DNA of 64,000 nucleotides from Klebsiella pneumoniae (GCF_000742135.1 NZ_KN046818.1:2806097-2870096), one strand, 5' to 3'; positions 46,906 to 61,009 are shown, counted from the stretch's first letter. Notes: generated by a model from the sequence alone, not told the origin. Numbers and translations: made by a program.

Positions 46906-47777
46906 CGGCGCGTCTCCTCTTCCTCAGCGCCAAGATAGGCGGCAATCACACTGGCGTTGGCCTGGATCGCCTGCGGCGCGCCGCGGGCGATGACGTCCCC
47001 GTGATCGAGGACGATGATATGATCCGAAATCTCCATCACCATCCCCATATCATGCTCGATCAGTAGCACCGTAATGCCGTGCTGCTGGCGCAGAAAGCGA
47101 ATAATCCGGCTCAGCGCCTGGGTTTCCACCGGGTTGAGGCCGGCGGCCGGCTCGTCCAGACAGATCATCTCCGGACGGGTGCACATGGCGCGGGCGATCT
47201 CCAGCCGCCGCTGCTGTCCGTAGGAGAGGGTCCCCGCCAGACGGTTGGCGCAGTCCACCATCTCCACCACCTCCAGCCAGTAAAAAGCGCGATCCAGCGC
47301 CTGACTCTCCGCCTGCCGATACCCACGGGTATTGAGGATCCCGGCCAGCAGATGGCGGTTGACCTGGGTATGCTGGGCCACCAGCAGGTTCTCGATCACC
47401 GACATCTCGCGGAATAAACGTATATTCTGGAAGGTGCGCGCCAGGCCAGCGCGGTTCACCAGATGGGTGCCACCGAACATCTTGTAATAGATCCGCCTCC
47501 CCAGCTGCGCCGGGTGGAGAAAATCGTCCGGGTGAAGCTTCTGCCCCAGCACCTGAATAACATCGGTGACCTTTTCCCGCGCCCGCAGCACGATACTGCC
47601 CCCCGTCGCCCGATAAAAACCGGTCAGGCAATTAAACACCGTGGTCTTGCCCGCGCCGTTGGGGCCGATCAGGGCGGTGATCGACCCCCGCTCCACCTCC
47701 AGATTGACATCATTCAGCGCTTTGATGCCGCCGAAATGCATCATCAGATGCTCAACGCGTAAGATGCTGTCGGTCAT
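46902..47777 (-). CDS. livG: Branched-chain amino-acid ABC transporter ATP-binding protein (LivG type)
   Basis: This 291-residue ABC ATPase has Walker A LIGPNGAGKTTVFNCLTGFY, the signature LSYGQQRRLEIARAMCTRPE and Walker B MICLDEPAAGLNPVET. It includes the longer insert typical of LivG (DVIQVLGQKLHPDDFLHPAQ, RTFQNIRLFREMSVIENLLV). Four-base overlaps with livM before it and livF after it show a tightly coupled operon. Confidence 0.92.
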   Translation of the reverse strand: MTDSILRVEHLMMHFGGIKALNDVNLEVERGSITALIGPNGAGKTTVFNCLTGFYRATGGSIVLRAREKVTDVIQVLGQKLHPDDFLHPAQLGRRIYYKMFGGTHLVNRAGLARTFQNIRLFREMSVIENLLVAQHTQVNRHLLAGILNTRGYRQAESQALDRAFYWLEVVEMVDCANRLAGTLSYGQQRRLEIARAMCTRPEMICLDEPAAGLNPVETQALSRIIRFLRQQHGITVLLIEHDMGMVMEISDHIIVLDHGDVIARGAPQAIQANASVIAAYLGAEEEETRR

Positions 47778-49060
47778 GGCGCGACTCCTTTTCGCAACGC
47801 AACCCCGCTGCGGCTGGTGCGCACCAGGCCGCGCGGCCGCCAGATCATCATCATCACCATCAGCACGCCGAACAGCAGCACCCGATATTCGTCAAAACCG
47901 CGCAGCAGCTCCGGGGTGACCGTCAGAACAAACGCCGCCAGTACCACACCCAGGGTGGAGCCCATTCCCCCGAGCACCACAATCGCCAGGATCAGCGCCG
48001 ACTCAAAAAAGGTGAACGACGTCGGGTTAACAAACCCCTGATAGCTGGCGAAGAACACCCCGGCGATGCCGGCCGTCGACGCGCCGAGCATAAACGCCGA
48101 GAGCTTCACCAGCACGTGATTGAGCCCCATCGCTCGACAGGCGATCTCATCCTCGCGCAGCGCCTCCCAGGCGCGGCCGATGGGCATCCGCGTCAGGCGA
48201 TGCTTCACCAGCAGCACCAGCATCACCACCAGACACAGCACGGCGTAGAGAAAGATGAATTTCAGGTTGGGGTTGTAGCTGACGTGGAAAAACTCATGGA
48301 TGGGGATGCCGCCATCTTTCGCCCGGCGGGTAAACTCGAGGCCAAACAGCGTGGGGGATGGCACCGGTACGCCGTTAGGGCCCCCGGTGAAGCTCACCCA
48401 GTTGTTGAGCACCAGGCGGATAATTTCGCCAAAGCCGAGGGTGACGATGGCCAGATAGTCGCCATGCATACGCAGCACCGGAAAGCCCAGCAACGCCCCG
48501 GCGAGAGCCGCCATCACCGCCCCCAGCGGCAGCATCGCCCAGAAGCCAAGTCCCAGGTACTGGTAGCCCAGCGCCAGGCCGTAGGCGCCGATGGCGTAAA
48601 ACGCCACATAGCCCAGATCGAGCAGGCCCGCGAGGCCCACCACAATATTCAACCCCAGGCCAAGCAGAACGTAGATCAGCCCAAGAATGGCCACGGTCAG
48701 CAGATATTTTGTGGCGAGAAACGGAAAGACAATGGCCAGCCCCACCAGCAGCGGTATTATCCAGCGCAGCCGCGAGCGGTAGCCCGGCGGCCGGACGTAC
48801 ACCCCGTCATCCGCCCCCTCAAAGCGGGCAATAAAGGCTTTTCCCCTGTGGCTCTGCAGCAGCAGACTGAGCGCCAGCCTGCCGGCCATCACCACCGCCA
48901 CCAGAATCGCCACCCGCGCAGGCGCGAGGGTAAAACCATACCCTTTGAGCACCACGCCGACGATCGGGCCAAAGACAATTAACGCGCAAAGGCCGGCCAG
49001 TACGCTGTCGATCAGTGCATTTTGGATAGCCCGCGCAGGCTGGCGCGTAATTTCACCCAT
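47774..49060 (-). CDS. livM: Branched-chain amino-acid ABC transporter permease (LivM type)
   Basis: The 428-residue membrane protein has about ten predicted helices and the LivM signature (GLGLNIVVGLAGLLDLGYVA, followed by FYAIGAYGLALGYQYLGLGF). The N-terminal 90 residues form the extra helices of the long LivM class. AAGGAGG precedes the ATG. It forms the transmembrane pore with LivH. It ends in a four-base overlap with livG. Confidence 0.92.
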   Translation of the reverse strand: MGEITRQPARAIQNALIDSVLAGLCALIVFGPIVGVVLKGYGFTLAPARVAILVAVVMAGRLALSLLLQSHRGKAFIARFEGADDGVYVRPPGYRSRLRWIIPLLVGLAIVFPFLATKYLLTVAILGLIYVLLGLGLNIVVGLAGLLDLGYVAFYAIGAYGLALGYQYLGLGFWAMLPLGAVMAALAGALLGFPVLRMHGDYLAIVTLGFGEIIRLVLNNWVSFTGGPNGVPVPSPTLFGLEFTRRAKDGGIPIHEFFHVSYNPNLKFIFLYAVLCLVVMLVLLVKHRLTRMPIGRAWEALREDEIACRAMGLNHVLVKLSAFMLGASTAGIAGVFFASYQGFVNPTSFTFFESALILAIVVLGGMGSTLGVVLAAFVLTVTPELLRGFDEYRVLLFGVLMVMMMIWRPRGLVRTSRSGVALRKGVAP

Positions 49061-49069
49061 AAAGCCTCC

Positions 49070-49984
<915 letters not shown>

Positions 49985-50093
49985 AGCCCCTCCAGCCGCC
50001 AGGCAGACGGCCGCCGGGTTCCGTTCCCGGTCAACCGTCGTCATGTGACAATTCGCAAGTCAAAAGGACAGAGCGTCCTCAGGTCGTGGCCGA

Positions 50094-51209
50094 TCAGAGC
50101 TGGTGATATTTGCCCTTGTCGTCCCACTGATAGACCACGTAGTCGGACACCTTGAGGTCGCCTTTGCCATCCCAGGCTTTCTTGCCCATCACCGTCTCGA
50201 CGTCGTGGCTCTTCAGCCAGTCGCTGGCTTTGGCGTTATCGGTACCGACGGCATTCCAGGCCGCGGCGATAGCCTGAATGGAGGCGTAGGCGTAGAGGGT
50301 ATAACCTTCCGGCTCAAAGCCGCTGGCGCGGAACTTCTCGATCACCGCTTTGCCGTCCGGGAGGGTGCGCGGATCCTGACAAAAGGTCATCAGCACGCCG
50401 TTGGTGAACTGCGGCCCGCCGGCGGCCGTGACCAGCTCCTCGGTGACGATACAGTCGCCGGAGAAGAATTTGGCCTGCACCCCCTGCTCGCGCATCTGGC
50501 GCACCAGCGGGCCCGCTTCCGGATGGCAGCCGCCAAAGTAGACCACGTCCGGCTTGAGGGCGCCGATCTTGGTCACCAGGGCGTTAAAGTCTTTTTCACC
50601 GCGGGAAAGGCCTTCGTACAACACTTCTTTCGTACCCCGCTTCGCCAGCGCCGCGCGGGTGGCATCGGCCAGCCCCTGACCATAGGTGTCTTTATCGTGG
50701 ATGACGGCGATTTTCTTCGCCTTCAGCACGTCCAGCATATAGTTGGCGGCGATCGCCCCCTGCTGATCGTCACGACCACACATGCGGAAGAGATCTTTCA
50801 TGCCGCGCTCGGTGATCTGCGGGTTGGTCGAGCCGGGGGTAATGGTCAGGATCCCGGCTTCGTCATATACCTCGGAGGCCGGCATCGTTGAGGAAGAGCA
50901 AAAGTGCCCCACCACGGCGGAGACTTTCGCTTCATCCACCAGCCGGTTGGCCACCGCCACCGCCTGCTTCGGTTCGCACGCGTCATCCCCCTGCACCAGC
51001 ACAATCTTTTCGCCTTTGATGCCGCCGGCGGCATTGATATCGGCCACCGCCTGCGAGGCTCCCTTCCAGTACTGGGCGCCGTAGGTGGCGTTGGGGCCGG
51101 TAAAGGGCCCGGCGACGCCGATCTTCACGTCTGCCTGGGCGTAAAAGGCCATGCTCATACAACCTGCTATCACAACATGAAGCGTCATTGTTTTCAGTTT
51201 CAAAGACAT
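50094..51209 (-). CDS. Branched-chain amino-acid ABC transporter periplasmic binding protein (LivK/LivJ type)
   Basis: From the ATG at 51209, preceded by GAGGAA, the precursor has 371 residues. The signal peptide is KLKTMTLHVVIAGCMSMAFY, cleaved near AQADV. The mature protein has the type-1 fold of Leu/Ile/Val-binding proteins: VKIGVAGPFTGPNATYGAQY, SAVVGHFCSSSTMPASEVYD, and PQITERGMKDLFRMCGRDDQ. A Cys pair typical of the family is present. It heads the liv-type operon. The exact amino acid bound cannot be told. Confidence 0.92.
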   Translation of the reverse strand: MSLKLKTMTLHVVIAGCMSMAFYAQADVKIGVAGPFTGPNATYGAQYWKGASQAVADINAAGGIKGEKIVLVQGDDACEPKQAVAVANRLVDEAKVSAVVGHFCSSSTMPASEVYDEAGILTITPGSTNPQITERGMKDLFRMCGRDDQQGAIAANYMLDVLKAKKIAVIHDKDTYGQGLADATRAALAKRGTKEVLYEGLSRGEKDFNALVTKIGALKPDVVYFGGCHPEAGPLVRQMREQGVQAKFFSGDCIVTEELVTAAGGPQFTNGVLMTFCQDPRTLPDGKAVIEKFRASGFEPEGYTLYAYASIQAIAAAWNAVGTDNAKASDWLKSHDVETVMGKKAWDGKGDLKVSDYVVYQWDDKGKYHQL

Positions 51210-51639
51210 TCGGATATTCCTCAGCGATGTAAAGCCTGGCGTCATGGAATGACGCAGAAAATATCACTTACCGTGTGGTGCCGACGTTGGCGCAGCGCCA
51301 GGACGGCCAGGGTGGAAGAAGCAAAAATCCCGCCAGGAAGGAGTGGAACACCGGAGAACAGTCGCCCCGGTCGGTACGCACGCGACGGCAACCCGTGCCG
51401 CATCCGGCAAGGGCGCATTCCCTTTCAGGTCAGGAGATCGGTTGCCATCACGTGGCGAGCCGGACAACGCGGTATCCGTACCGGCCCGTGAGCTAAACAT
51501 AGATGCAGTTAGCGGTCGCTGCGCGCCAGCGTGGTGCAAAAATGCGAATATGATCAACAGTGGTGATTATTTTGTTGCGGTAATGTGAAGATGATAACAG
51601 GAGAGCCCGTTAAAGGCTCTCCTGTGACCCGGTGGCCGC
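51210..51639. other. Intergenic region between the tdc operon and the liv-type operon
   Basis: Both operons run leftward. This region holds the hairpin after tdcE (51598-51624), an AT-rich segment with possible promoter character (51490-51597), and a GC-rich segment with no recognisable gene. A minus-strand frame at 51264-51557 has no ribosome-binding site and no family resemblance, so I do not call it. Confidence 0.5.
51598..51624 (-). terminator. Probable terminator of the tdc operon
   Basis: A perfect 10-base stem CAGGAGAGCC / GGCTCTCCTG with a seven-base loop lies 15 bases after the tdcE stop. On the minus strand it is followed by TTATCATCTT, a modest T-rich tail. Confidence 0.75.
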
Positions 51640-53934
51640 TCAGAGTTGACTGGTGAACGTTCGGGAGATCACATCCTGCTGCTGTTCGCGGGTCAGCGCG
51701 TTAAAGCGGACCGCATAGCCGGAGACGCGGATCGTCAGATTCGGATACTGCTCCGGGTGTTCTATCGCATCGAGCAGCTTTTCCCGGTTCAGCACATTGA
51801 CGTTGAGATGCTGTCCCCCCTCCACCGTCTCCTCGTGGTGGAAGTAGCCGTCCAGCAGGCCCACCAGGTTGTTTTCCTGCGCTGACGGGGCTTTGCCGAG
51901 CGCCGCCGGCACGATGGAGAAGGTATACGAGATGCCATCTTTGGCGTAGGTAAACGGCAGTTTCGCCACCGAGGTCAGCGACGCCACCGCCCCTTTCCGG
52001 TCGCGGCCATGCATCGGATTGGCCCCCGGAGCGAACGGCGTCCCCGCCCGACGTCCGTCCGGGGTGTTGCCGGTTTTCTGGCCGTATACCACGTTGGAGG
52101 TGATGGTCAGGATCGACTGGGTCGGCACCGCCTGACGCCAGGTGGGGAGCGCCTGAATTTTGCGCATAAAGCGCTCCACCAGGTCGCAGGCAATGGCATC
52201 GACCCGATCGTCGTTGTTGCCGTACTGCGGATAGTCGCCTTCAATGACAAAGTCCACCGCCAGCCCGTGGTGATCGCGCACCGGCTTCACCCGGGCGTAC
52301 TTTATCGCCGACAACGAATCCGCTGCCACCGACAGGCCGGCGATGCCGCAGGCCATCGTGCGGTAGACGTCGCGGTCGTGCAGGGCCATCAGCGCCGCCT
52401 CGTAGCTGTACTTATCATGCATGCAATGGATGATGTTCAGCGCGCTGATGTACTGCACCGCCAGCCAGTCCATAAAGTGGTCGAGGCTGGCCATCACGGT
52501 GTCGTAGTCCAGCACCTCATCGCGCAACGGTGCGGTTTTCGGCCCCACCTGAATCTTCAGTTTCTCATCCACCCCGCCGTTAATCGCGTAGAGCAGCGTT
52601 TTGGCGAGATTGGCGCGGGCGCCGAAGAACTGCATCTGCTTGCCGATCACCATCGGGCTGACGCAGCAGGCGATGGCGTAGTCGTCGCTGTGAAAATCGC
52701 TGCGCATCAGATCGTCGTTCTCATACTGCAGCGACGAGGTGGCGATAGAGACCCGGGCGGCATATTTTTTAAACGCCGCCGGCAGCGCTTGCGACCAGAG
52801 CACGGTCAGGTTCGGCTCCGGCGCCGGGCCCATGGTATGCAGAGTATGCAGATAGCGGAAGGTGGTTTTGCTGACCAGGGTGCGACCATCCAGCCCCATG
52901 CCGCCCAGCACCTCCGTCGCCCAGATGGGATCCCCGGAGAACAGCGAATCAAATTCCGGGGTGCGCAGGAAACGCACCATGCGGATCTTCATGATGAAGT
53001 GGTCAATGAGCTCCTGGGCCTGCTCCTCATTCAATAAACCGGCGCGCAGATCGCGTTCGATATAGATGTCGAGGAAGGTGGCCGTGCGCCCCAGCGACAT
53101 GGCGCCGCCGTTCTGCGACTTCACCGCCGCCAGGTAGGCGAAGTAGAGCCACTGCACCGCCTCCCGGGCAGTGCGCGCCGGGTGAGAGATATCGCAGCCG
53201 TAGCGGGCCGCCATCTCCTGCATCTGCAGCAGCGCGCGCCGCTGTTCGGCCAGCTCCTCGCGCAGGCGCAGGGTGGCCTCCAGCGCCTCGCCGCGCTCAA
53301 GGGCCGGCTGCAGGTCGGCAAACTGCAGCTCACGTTCGCGGACCAGGTAGCGAATGCCGTACAGCGCCACGCGGCGGTAATCGCCGATGATCCGTCCGCG
53401 GCCATAGCCGTCCGGTAGCCCGGTCAGCACCCCGGATTTGCGGCAGCGCAGCATATCCGGGGAATAGACGTCAAAAACGCCCTGATTGTGGGTCTTACGC
53501 AGCGCCGTAAACTGATACTCAAAGTCAGGATCCATTTCGCGACCATAGGCCTCGAAGGCGCTTTTGATCATCTTGATGCCGCCAAAAGGATGCAGGGCGC
53601 GCTTCAGCGGCTGGTCCGTTTGCAGGCCGACGATCTTTTCCAGCGGCTGGTTGATATAGCCCGCCGCGTGGGCGGTGATGGAGGTGGCGACATTGGTGTC
53701 GAAATCCACCGGCGCATGGGTGGCGTTCTCGACGCGTATCCCGGCCATCACCTGCTCCCAGAGGGCGGTGGTCGCTGGCGTCGCGTTAGCGAGGAAAGAC
53801 TCATCGCCCTCGTAAGGGGTGTAGTTATGCTGAATAAAGTCGCGAACGTCGATCTGCGTTTGCCACGCCGTACCGCGAAAGCCCAGCCAGGCGTCGGCGT
53901 ATCGTACATCCTGGGTATCGATATCTACTTTCAT
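51640..53934 (-). CDS. tdcE: 2-ketobutyrate formate-lyase / pyruvate formate-lyase
   Basis: TdcE is a glycyl-radical enzyme that splits 2-ketobutyrate (or pyruvate) with CoA to propionyl-CoA (acetyl-CoA) and formate, anaerobically. I place the start at the second ATG, 53934 ([20 protein letters not shown]), which gives the 764 residues of the E. coli protein; an ATG two codons earlier is possible. The active-site Cys-Cys pair is in [17 protein letters not shown], and the radical glycine lies in [18 protein letters not shown] near the C-terminus. It is the last gene of tdcABCDE in this window. Confidence 0.97.
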   Translation of the reverse strand: MKVDIDTQDVRYADAWLGFRGTAWQTQIDVRDFIQHNYTPYEGDESFLANATPATTALWEQVMAGIRVENATHAPVDFDTNVATSITAHAAGYINQPLEKIVGLQTDQPLKRALHPFGGIKMIKSAFEAYGREMDPDFEYQFTALRKTHNQGVFDVYSPDMLRCRKSGVLTGLPDGYGRGRIIGDYRRVALYGIRYLVRERELQFADLQPALERGEALEATLRLREELAEQRRALLQMQEMAARYGCDISHPARTAREAVQWLYFAYLAAVKSQNGGAMSLGRTATFLDIYIERDLRAGLLNEEQAQELIDHFIMKIRMVRFLRTPEFDSLFSGDPIWATEVLGGMGLDGRTLVSKTTFRYLHTLHTMGPAPEPNLTVLWSQALPAAFKKYAARVSIATSSLQYENDDLMRSDFHSDDYAIACCVSPMVIGKQMQFFGARANLAKTLLYAINGGVDEKLKIQVGPKTAPLRDEVLDYDTVMASLDHFMDWLAVQYISALNIIHCMHDKYSYEAALMALHDRDVYRTMACGIAGLSVAADSLSAIKYARVKPVRDHHGLAVDFVIEGDYPQYGNNDDRVDAIACDLVERFMRKIQALPTWRQAVPTQSILTITSNVVYGQKTGNTPDGRRAGTPFAPGANPMHGRDRKGAVASLTSVAKLPFTYAKDGISYTFSIVPAALGKAPSAQENNLVGLLDGYFHHEETVEGGQHLNVNVLNREKLLDAIEHPEQYPNLTIRVSGYAVRFNALTREQQQDVISRTFTSQL

Positions 53935-53962
53935 GAACATCGTCTCTCTACAGAATAAAAAG

Positions 53963-55171
53963 TCAGGCCAGCGCCACCGCGGTGTGGATCCGGCCTAAGC
54001 GGATCGCATCGAGGGCAATCATGCGCTCTTCATTGGTAGGAATAACCGCGCAGCGCACCCGGCTGCCGTCGGCGGAGATCAGGCGCTCGCCGGCCGAATT
54101 GGGCTGCTGATTGCGGGCGGCGTCCATCGCAAGGCCAAAGACCGCCAGCCGCTCGCTCACCAGCCGACGGATCAGCACCGAGTTCTCGCCAATCCCGCCG
54201 GTGAAAATAATGCCGTCGAGACGCTGCAGCGCCGCGGCGTGGCCGGCAATATGGCGGGCGATACGATGGACAAAGGTTTTAATCGCCAGGCGGGCGCGGG
54301 CATGGCCCTCATGCCACGCCTGCTCCAGCACCCGCAGGTCGGAGGAAAGACCGGAGATCCCCAACAGGCCGGAGGCGGTGTTGGCTACCCGCTCCAGGTC
54401 GCTGAGGGTCTGCCGGGTTTCCCCGGCAATCCACGCCATGGCGCCGAAGTCGACATCACCGCTGCGGGTGCCCATCATCAGCCCCTCCAGCGGCGTCATC
54501 CCCATCGAGGTGTCCACGCTGCGGCCGTTACGCACCGCGCAGATCGAGGCGCCATTGCCCAGGTGGGCGATCACCAGGCCGCTCTCCTGCTCCGGCAACC
54601 CGAGCAGCGCCAGGGCGCGCTGGGACACATAGCGGTGCGAGGTGCCGTGGAAACCGTAGCGGCGTACCCCGAGATTCTGGTAATACTCCCACGGCAGACC
54701 ATAGAGAAAAGCTTCCGGGGCCAGGGTCTGGTGAAAGCTGGTATCAAAGACCGCCACCTGCATCACCTCCGGGAACAGCCGCTGCGCCGAGGCGATGCCG
54801 CTGAGACTGGCGTAGTTATGCAGCGGGGCCAGGGACGATACCTGGCGAATGTTATTGATAACCTCCTCGCTAATAATGACCGACTCGGTGAACAGGTCGC
54901 CGCCGTGGGCGACGCGGTGGCCAATCAGGGCCACGCTGTCGATGAGGTCGCGTTGGGCTAATGCTCCGGCAATCGCCTGCAGGGCGCCTTCGTAGCCGCG
55001 CTGCGCCAGCGCCACCGGCTCGCCGCCGTTGAGCGAGAGAGACGCCCGTTCCGCGTTGATGCCCTCGGCCACGCCGTTGAGCAGGCAGTCGCAGCTTGCG
55101 GCGTCCAGGACGGAAAATTTGATCGACGACGAGCCGCAGTTAATCACCAGTACTACCGGAAATTCAGTCAT
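53963..55171 (-). CDS. tdcD: Propionate/acetate kinase
   Basis: TdcD makes propionate and ATP from propionyl phosphate and ADP, the energy-yielding step of threonine fermentation. The 402 residues equal the E. coli length. The acetokinase family motifs are visible: [71 protein letters not shown]. It lies 22 bases before tdcE and 27 after tdcC. Confidence 0.97.
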   Translation of the reverse strand: MTEFPVVLVINCGSSSIKFSVLDAASCDCLLNGVAEGINAERASLSLNGGEPVALAQRGYEGALQAIAGALAQRDLIDSVALIGHRVAHGGDLFTESVIISEEVINNIRQVSSLAPLHNYASLSGIASAQRLFPEVMQVAVFDTSFHQTLAPEAFLYGLPWEYYQNLGVRRYGFHGTSHRYVSQRALALLGLPEQESGLVIAHLGNGASICAVRNGRSVDTSMGMTPLEGLMMGTRSGDVDFGAMAWIAGETRQTLSDLERVANTASGLLGISGLSSDLRVLEQAWHEGHARARLAIKTFVHRIARHIAGHAAALQRLDGIIFTGGIGENSVLIRRLVSERLAVFGLAMDAARNQQPNSAGERLISADGSRVRCAVIPTNEERMIALDAIRLGRIHTAVALA

Positions 55172-55198
55172 GTTGTACTCCGCGTGGCCTGAGCCGGA

Positions 55199-56539
<1,341 letters not shown>

Positions 56540-56555
56540 TCACTTATGTATTGAA

Positions 56556-57545
56556 TTAAGCGTCAACAAAACCGGTAATTTGCGATACCCGGGAGAGATC
56601 GATATTGCCCCCGGAAATCAGGCTGACCGTTTTGCGGTTCTGGATATAGCTGTCGAGTTTGCCGCTTAATAACGCGGCGCAGGCTAACGCCCCGGCCCCT
56701 TCGGTGATCACTTTATTGCGCTGAATTAAGGCGACCATGCTCTGGCGAATGTCGTCCTCACTCACTAGGACGATGTCATCCACCAGCTGGCGGGCGATTT
56801 CATAGGTCAGTTTCCCCGGGCGGGCGACGTCGCAACCATCGGCTAAGGTGCCGGCGTGGCGATGGCTGGTGATTTCCCCGGCATACCAGGAGGCGGCCAT
56901 GCCGTGAACATTCTCCGACTGCACGCCGATAATGCGGATTGTCGGGTTAATGGATTTAATCGCAATCGCGATACCGGCAATTAAGCCGCCGCCGCCAATG
57001 GGCACGATGACATTATCCACGTCATACAGATCTTCTAATATTTCGAGTCCAATCGTCCCCTGCCCGGCGATAACCTGCGGGTCGTCATAGGGGGGAATAA
57101 AAATGCGGCCCTCAAGTTCAACAATATCGCTGGCTTTGGCGAGGGTATCGTTAAAGTTATCGCCATGTAGCACCACTTCCGCCGAATAATCACAGGTGGC
57201 GGCAACTTTCGATTTCGGCGCCCCTTTCGGCATCACTACTTTCCCGTCAATGCCTAGCATGGCGCAGGAGAGCGAGACGCCCTGGGCGTGGTTGCCCGCT
57301 GAGCAGGCCACCACCCCTTTGCGTTTTTCCGCCGCGGTTAAACCGCACAGTTTATTAAAGGCGCCGCGAATTTTAAATGAACCCGTGCGCTGCATATTTT
57401 CGAATTTAAGAAATATTTCGCCCTGGCAGCGCTCGCTAAAATAATTCGAACGGGGCATACCTGTTTTATATATTTTTCCCGCGAGGCGTTGTTTCGCTTC
57501 GAGAATATCGTCAATAGATACCGGAAGATCGTAGGTAATATGCAT
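56556..57545 (-). CDS. tdcB: Catabolic threonine dehydratase
   Basis: TdcB is the biodegradative threonine/serine dehydratase; it makes 2-ketobutyrate and ammonia with PLP. The 329 residues match E. coli. The PLP lysine lies in [17 protein letters not shown], and the phosphate-binding glycine loop is [18 protein letters not shown]. There is no C-terminal ACT domain, which sets it apart from IlvA; the E. coli enzyme is activated by AMP. It follows tdcA after 93 bases. Confidence 0.97.
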   Translation of the reverse strand: MHITYDLPVSIDDILEAKQRLAGKIYKTGMPRSNYFSERCQGEIFLKFENMQRTGSFKIRGAFNKLCGLTAAEKRKGVVACSAGNHAQGVSLSCAMLGIDGKVVMPKGAPKSKVAATCDYSAEVVLHGDNFNDTLAKASDIVELEGRIFIPPYDDPQVIAGQGTIGLEILEDLYDVDNVIVPIGGGGLIAGIAIAIKSINPTIRIIGVQSENVHGMAASWYAGEITSHRHAGTLADGCDVARPGKLTYEIARQLVDDIVLVSEDDIRQSMVALIQRNKVITEGAGALACAALLSGKLDSYIQNRKTVSLISGGNIDLSRVSQITGFVDA

Positions 57546-57638
57546 TATGGCCTCTGTATCTTAATATAAAGTCAATGACCGGGCGTCATCCTGCTGATAA
57601 CAGCGAGGACGTGTGTTGGATTATTTAACGACTTTCAG

Positions 57639-58580
57639 TTACGCAATAATTTGTAATGGCTGCCAGTGGCGGTTGCCCTGCCCCGAGGAATAGTGTTTCG
57701 CCATCTCCACCAGCGACGCCGCGGCGGTTTTTAACCGGTAATTTTTCGACCATACCGCCGCATAGCGCGCCACCGGCAAGGCCTCTTTAATGGGGATGGT
57801 GACAAACTGGCTCGAGCCAAACGGCGTGGTCATGTCGCAGGGGATCACCGTCAGAAAATCGGCATTGAGCACCAGGTTATAGATCGTCACCACCGAATCG
57901 GTATTAACGATATTTTCACGGCGGATACCGCTGCGCTGCAGGGTGGTCAGCAGTTCGCTGTAGTAGCCCATATTGGTCTCCGGCAGCACCCACTGCTCGT
58001 GCTGGAGCGAGGCCAGGCGGACGGTGCCGTTGCCGATCCGCGCCCGGTTCGCCACCAGCACAAACTCAGACTCAAACAGCGGCTCGACGTGCAGGTCCTG
58101 CAGTTTCATCTCATCGCTCAGCGTCCCGATGGCGAAGTCGAGGCGCCCGTCGCGGATTGCCGGCAAAAAGGCGGAGAGCTGCGCCTCATACATCGAGACC
58201 CGCGCCTTGGGGAAAGTCATTTTAAACTGATGCACCATCTCCGACATAAAGGTAAACCCGACCAGCGAAGGGAAACCAAAGGAGACATCCACCACCGCGC
58301 TGTTGGTCAGAGCATTCATTTCATTGACCATATTTTTCATTTCACGGGTGATCGCTTCTGACCAGTTGAGAAATACCTGCCCGGCCTCGGTGAGCGAGAC
58401 GCCGGTATTTCGCCGGACGATTAATTCGCTGCCAAAATAACTCTCCATGTCGCCAATAATTTTACTGACCGCCGGCTGAGTGAGTCCTAACGCTTTTGCT
58501 CCGGCCCCGATTGACCCGCTGCGGATCACTTCCTGGAAAACTACCAGATGCTGTGTTTTAGGCAGAGAAAAAGTATTCAT
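57639..58580 (-). CDS. tdcA: LysR-type activator of the tdc operon
   Basis: TdcA activates transcription of its own operon in anaerobic, carbon-limited cells. The 313-residue protein has the N-terminal helix-turn-helix (PKTQHLVVFQEVIRSGSIGA, LTQPAVSKIIGDMESYFGSE) and an effector domain from about residue 95. It is the promoter-proximal gene. A CRP site lies 64 bases before its start. No tdcR-like gene is recognisable upstream. Confidence 0.95.
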   Translation of the reverse strand: MNTFSLPKTQHLVVFQEVIRSGSIGAGAKALGLTQPAVSKIIGDMESYFGSELIVRRNTGVSLTEAGQVFLNWSEAITREMKNMVNEMNALTNSAVVDVSFGFPSLVGFTFMSEMVHQFKMTFPKARVSMYEAQLSAFLPAIRDGRLDFAIGTLSDEMKLQDLHVEPLFESEFVLVANRARIGNGTVRLASLQHEQWVLPETNMGYYSELLTTLQRSGIRRENIVNTDSVVTIYNLVLNADFLTVIPCDMTTPFGSSQFVTIPIKEALPVARYAAVWSKNYRLKTAAASLVEMAKHYSSGQGNRHWQPLQIIA

Positions 58581-59170
58581 CGCGTCTCACTTTCATTCCT
58601 TTGTTGACGGCGGAAAGTGTAACAAATCGCAATTGCCGGGTTATGTGAGAGCTCTCACAAAGGCTCCGCCGCGGCGGATAAGCAGGATCCACGAGCCAGA
58701 ATAAGCAAATTAAAATCAATACATTACAAGCATCATGAACGCTATTTGCGCGCCTTTTGCCGTGGCCGAATGCGGGGATAAAAATAATTGATGGCGATAA
58801 CATCGACGGCGAAATGGCGATAAAAAATACGTCTTTTGTACGCTATTCGACCCGCGCTATCAGGGTGAGAAGAAAGCCGAAAATTAAATTAATGCTGTAA
58901 AGAATAAAAAGCAGACGTAATAAACGCCATTATTTAACGACAAGCCGGTCGGGCATCACATTTTATCCCCGGCGGTTGGGGAAAATGCACGGTCATTATT
59001 TACACCAAAGAAACATTAAATTCACAATTTTTCTTTTGGGTCGCGATAGGCAGCGATCTTTTTTCCGCCATAGCGCAGTTGGTCATACTTTGATTAAAAT
59101 CAACCCTGGTAATTTATCTTTTACGACGGCCATTGGAGAGTCATTTGTGTTGCCGATCACAAATCCATAA
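58581..59170. other. tdc upstream region
   Basis: Apart from the CRP site, this 590-base stretch is AT-rich from about 58690 onward, with no gene I can support. A 64-codon plus-strand frame (58976-59170) has no ribosome-binding site and an unlikely composition. The AT-rich parts may hold IHF or TdcA sites, which I cannot define by eye. Confidence 0.5.
58644..58659. promoter_or_regulatory. CRP-binding site of the tdc promoter
   Basis: The sequence TGTGA-GAGCTC-TCACA is a perfect CRP consensus with six-base spacing (the T-rich flank continues TTA/AA). It lies 64 bases upstream of the tdcA start, the position expected for a class-II-like site. E. coli tdc is known to need CRP, IHF and TdcA. Confidence 0.85.
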
Positions 59171-59320
59171 AACAACGACCCGGCCTATCGTGAAGAGATG
59201 ATCCCGCGGCTGCGCCAGCAGCTTAACGAGCAGCTGATGAGCGACCAGCTGGCTGTCGACCTGCTCTCTTCCTATCTGCGAATGGATCTCAGCGCCCAGC
59301 CGTGGGACCAGCCGCTATAG
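59171..59320 (+). pseudogene. 3' remnant of an unidentified gene
   Basis: Forty-nine codons with host-like codon use read DPAYREEMIPRLRQQLNEQL, SDQLAVDLLSSYLRMDLSAQ, PWDQPL and then a stop (TAG at 59318). The part upstream is abruptly AT-rich and has an in-frame TAA, so the 5' end of the gene appears to have been lost. I cannot name the parent protein. The fragment converges on the interrupted binding-protein gene. Confidence 0.45.
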
Positions 59321-59357
59321 CCCGCCCCGGCGCAGATCGCTGGCCCGGGCATTTCGC

Positions 59358-59843
59358 CTATAGCTGGCTGACCCCCAGCGCCGCGGCCTCATCCCGCCAC
59401 GCCAGCAGCGGCGCATAGGCCTCCCGCGACATATCGCTATAGCCGCAGATCAGCAAGGCGTCACACAGGGAACGATAGCGATCATCGCTTACCAGCTGCT
59501 GGAGCGCCTCGCGCAGGCTATTCAGCGTTGCCGCCGGGGTGGCGCCGGCGGTGATCAGCGGCAGCCCTGGCGCGGCCGGGCTCCAGCCGATCGCCACCAG
59601 GCCAGCCAGAGCCTGCGGCTGATGGCGCTGCAGCAGAGCGTAGGTCACGCAGTCGATGGCGGCGATATCGGCGTTTTCCTGCTGCAGTTCGCGCAGCGAT
59701 TGCCGATGGCTGCCGCTGAACATCACCGCTGAAAAAAAACGCCCCTCCCGGGAGAGCGGCGCGACCATTTTACGCAGTACGTTGTAGCCGGACTGCGAGT
59801 GCTCGGCATTGCACACCGCCCGACGGCCCAAAAAGTTACCCAG
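59358..59843 (-). pseudogene. PhnD-like periplasmic-binding-type protein, C-terminal fragment
   Basis: The frame LGNFLGRRAVCNAEHSQSGY, NVLRKMVAPL, HRQSLRELQQENADIAAIDC and so on is the C-terminal 161 codons of a phosphate/phosphonate-binding (PhnD) type protein. The rest of the gene lies beyond the IS110 element at 61010-61324. The two parts join in frame without a base lost (105 + 161 codons). Without a promoter from the IS, this fragment is probably silent. The intact protein appears to lack a signal peptide at its N-terminus, unlike transport PhnD proteins. Confidence 0.8.

Positions 59844-61009
<1,166 letters not shown>

Noticed and set aside
51264-51557. 97-codon minus-strand frame between the liv-type and tdc operons
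   Set aside because: No start signal and biased Pro/Arg/Ala composition of GC-rich non-coding DNA.
52009-53037. 342-codon plus-strand frame opposite tdcE
   Set aside because: Antisense of a highly conserved enzyme; Arg/His-rich composition and no family resemblance.
58976-59170. 64-codon plus-strand frame before the gene remnant
   Set aside because: AT-rich, no ribosome-binding site, mixed composition, and it ends at the in-frame TAA before the remnant. Treated as chance.
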